From Roseiarcus sp963755075 (GTDB taxonomy: Bacteria > Pseudomonadota > Alphaproteobacteria > Rhizobiales > Beijerinckiaceae): DNA of 6,950 bases. This document shows positions 6,089-6,950 of this stretch, piece by piece. Within the stretch, counting starts at the first letter, position 1; every line of letters begins with the position of its first letter. The DNA is taken from positions 1 to 6,950 of the forward strand of contig CAVWKL010000068.1 of assembly GCA_963755075.1 (NCBI GenBank), in the 5' to 3' direction. The position numbers were made by a program, and so were the translations under genes. The notes beneath the pieces were generated by a model that did no database searches, had not been told where the DNA came from, and was given only the letters and a program-made list of their open reading frames with translations.

Positions 6089-6864
6089 GCGTCGAACCCA
6101 TTTTGCAGACGCGCGCTCTCGTCAAACGCTACGGCCACGTCACCGCGCTCGATCATGCCGACTTCGATCTCTATCCCGGCGAAATCCTCGCGGTGATCGG
6201 CGACAACGGCGCCGGCAAGACGACGCTGATCAAGGCGCTTTGCGGCGCGATCATTCCCGATTCCGGCGAGATCAGGCTGGCGGGCGAAGTGATTCGCTTC
6301 CGCTCGCCGATCGACGCGCGCGAGGCGGGCATCGAAACCGTCTATCAAAACCTTGCCCTGTCGCCCGCCTTGTCGATCGCCGACAATATGTTCTTGGGGC
6401 GTGAGATTCGCTCGCCGGGCTTCTTCGGCAAGGTCTTTCGCTATCTCGATCGCGCCGCGATGCAGAAGTTCGCGCGCGATAAGCTGAACGCGCTCGGGTT
6501 GATGACGATTCAGAACATCAACCAACCCGTGGAGACGCTTTCGGGCGGCCAGCGCCAGGGCGTCGCCGTGGCGCGGGCGGCGGCTTTCGCGCGCCGCGTC
6601 ATCATCATGGACGAGCCGACCGCGGCCTTGGGGGTCAAGGAATCGCGGCGCGTGCTGGAGCTCATTCTCGACGTGAAGAAGCGCGGCCTTCCCATCATCC
6701 TGATTTCGCACAATATGCCGCACGTCTTCGAGGTCGCCGACCGCATCCACATCCATCGGCTCGGCCGCAGGTTGACGGTGATCGATCCCAAGAAACAGAC
6801 GATGTCGGACGCCGTCGCCATGATGACCGGCGCCTTGGCGCCGCCGGTCGACCAAGCGGCGTAA
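6085..6864 (+). CDS. frcA: Fructose ABC transporter ATP-binding protein
   Basis: This is the cytoplasmic ATPase that powers sugar import through FrcC. The 259-residue protein is a single nucleotide-binding domain: Walker A GDNGAGKTT (39-47), Q-loop in VYQNLAL, signature LSGGQ (152-156), Walker B IIMDEP (173-178) and switch His209 in LISHN. It ends with the HIHRLGRR and MSDAVAMMTGA segments typical of FrcA-type proteins. Most ATPases paired with this permease family (RbsA, XylG, AraG) are two-domain proteins of about 500 residues; the half-length form is the FrcA hallmark, so two copies should assemble per transporter. The GTG start overlaps the frcC stop as GTGA and has a good ribosome binding site, which implies translational coupling. 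All ATPase motifs are intact although frcB is broken. Confidence 0.94.
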   Translation: MSVEPILQTRALVKRYGHVTALDHADFDLYPGEILAVIGDNGAGKTTLIKALCGAIIPDSGEIRLAGEVIRFRSPIDAREAGIETVYQNLALSPALSIADNMFLGREIRSPGFFGKVFRYLDRAAMQKFARDKLNALGLMTIQNINQPVETLSGGQRQGVAVARAAAFARRVIIMDEPTAALGVKESRRVLELILDVKKRGLPIILISHNMPHVFEVADRIHIHRLGRRLTVIDPKKQTMSDAVAMMTGALAPPVDQAA

Positions 6865-6891
6865 GCGCCTGAATCCGAGGGATCAGCGATC

Positions 6892-6942
6892 ATGAGCGCG
6901 GGCCGCTCTTGCGAGCGGGCGAACGGGCGCATAGGTGGTTGA
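6892..6942 (+). other. Tiny reading frame downstream of frcA, doubtful
   Basis: An ATG at 6892 preceded by GAGGGA (6877-6882, nine-base spacing) opens a 16-codon frame ending in TGA at 6940-6942. Its peptide (MSAGRSCERANGRIGG) resembles nothing I recognise. The same stretch contains a 6-bp hairpin (CCGCTC 6903-6908, GAGCGG 6913-6918) without a T-tract. It is probably non-coding spacer. It does not look like the start of a PfkB- or ROK-type fructokinase. Confidence 0.15.
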
Positions 6943-6950
6943 GTCGAACG

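Overview
This is a high-GC window whose codon use and gene content fit an alphaproteobacterium, most likely Hyphomicrobiales/Rhizobiales. The organism call is inference: the three transporter proteins and the regulator closely resemble the FrcRBCA fructose transport system known from Sinorhizobium meliloti. There is no mobile element, CRISPR array, tRNA or rRNA in the window.

Layout: two divergent transcription units meet in a 269-bp control region (3601-3869). Leftward (minus strand) run a ROK-family regulator (frcR-like, 2353-3600), glucose-6-phosphate dehydrogenase (zwf, 765-2240) and 6-phosphogluconolactonase (pgl, 55-768). zwf and pgl overlap in an ATGA. A long hairpin with a T-tract (4-48) lies just beyond pgl. 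Rightward (plus strand) run a sugar-binding periplasmic protein (frcB, 3870-4884, broken by a one-base frameshift), the permease (frcC, 5003-6088) and the ATPase (frcA, 6085-6864). frcC and frcA overlap in a GTGA. The last 86 bases hold no convincing gene; the fructokinase that follows frcA in S. meliloti is not visible.

How the genes fit together: FrcB, FrcC and FrcA would form a high-affinity ABC importer for fructose or a similar monosaccharide. After phosphorylation and isomerisation to glucose-6-phosphate, Zwf and Pgl make 6-phosphogluconate for the Entner-Doudoroff or pentose phosphate route and yield NADPH. The regulator probably controls the importer and itself through a 23-bp near-perfect palindrome (3705-3727) placed between the -35 boxes of the two divergent promoters.

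The most notable points are the frcB frameshift near 4305, the nearly symmetrical divergent promoter/operator, a ROK regulator lacking the usual zinc-binding and sugar-contact residues, and a stable hairpin between frcB and frcC that probably sets different expression levels. I see no evidence of a wholly new system; this is a recognisable sugar-uptake and catabolism locus with some unusual details.
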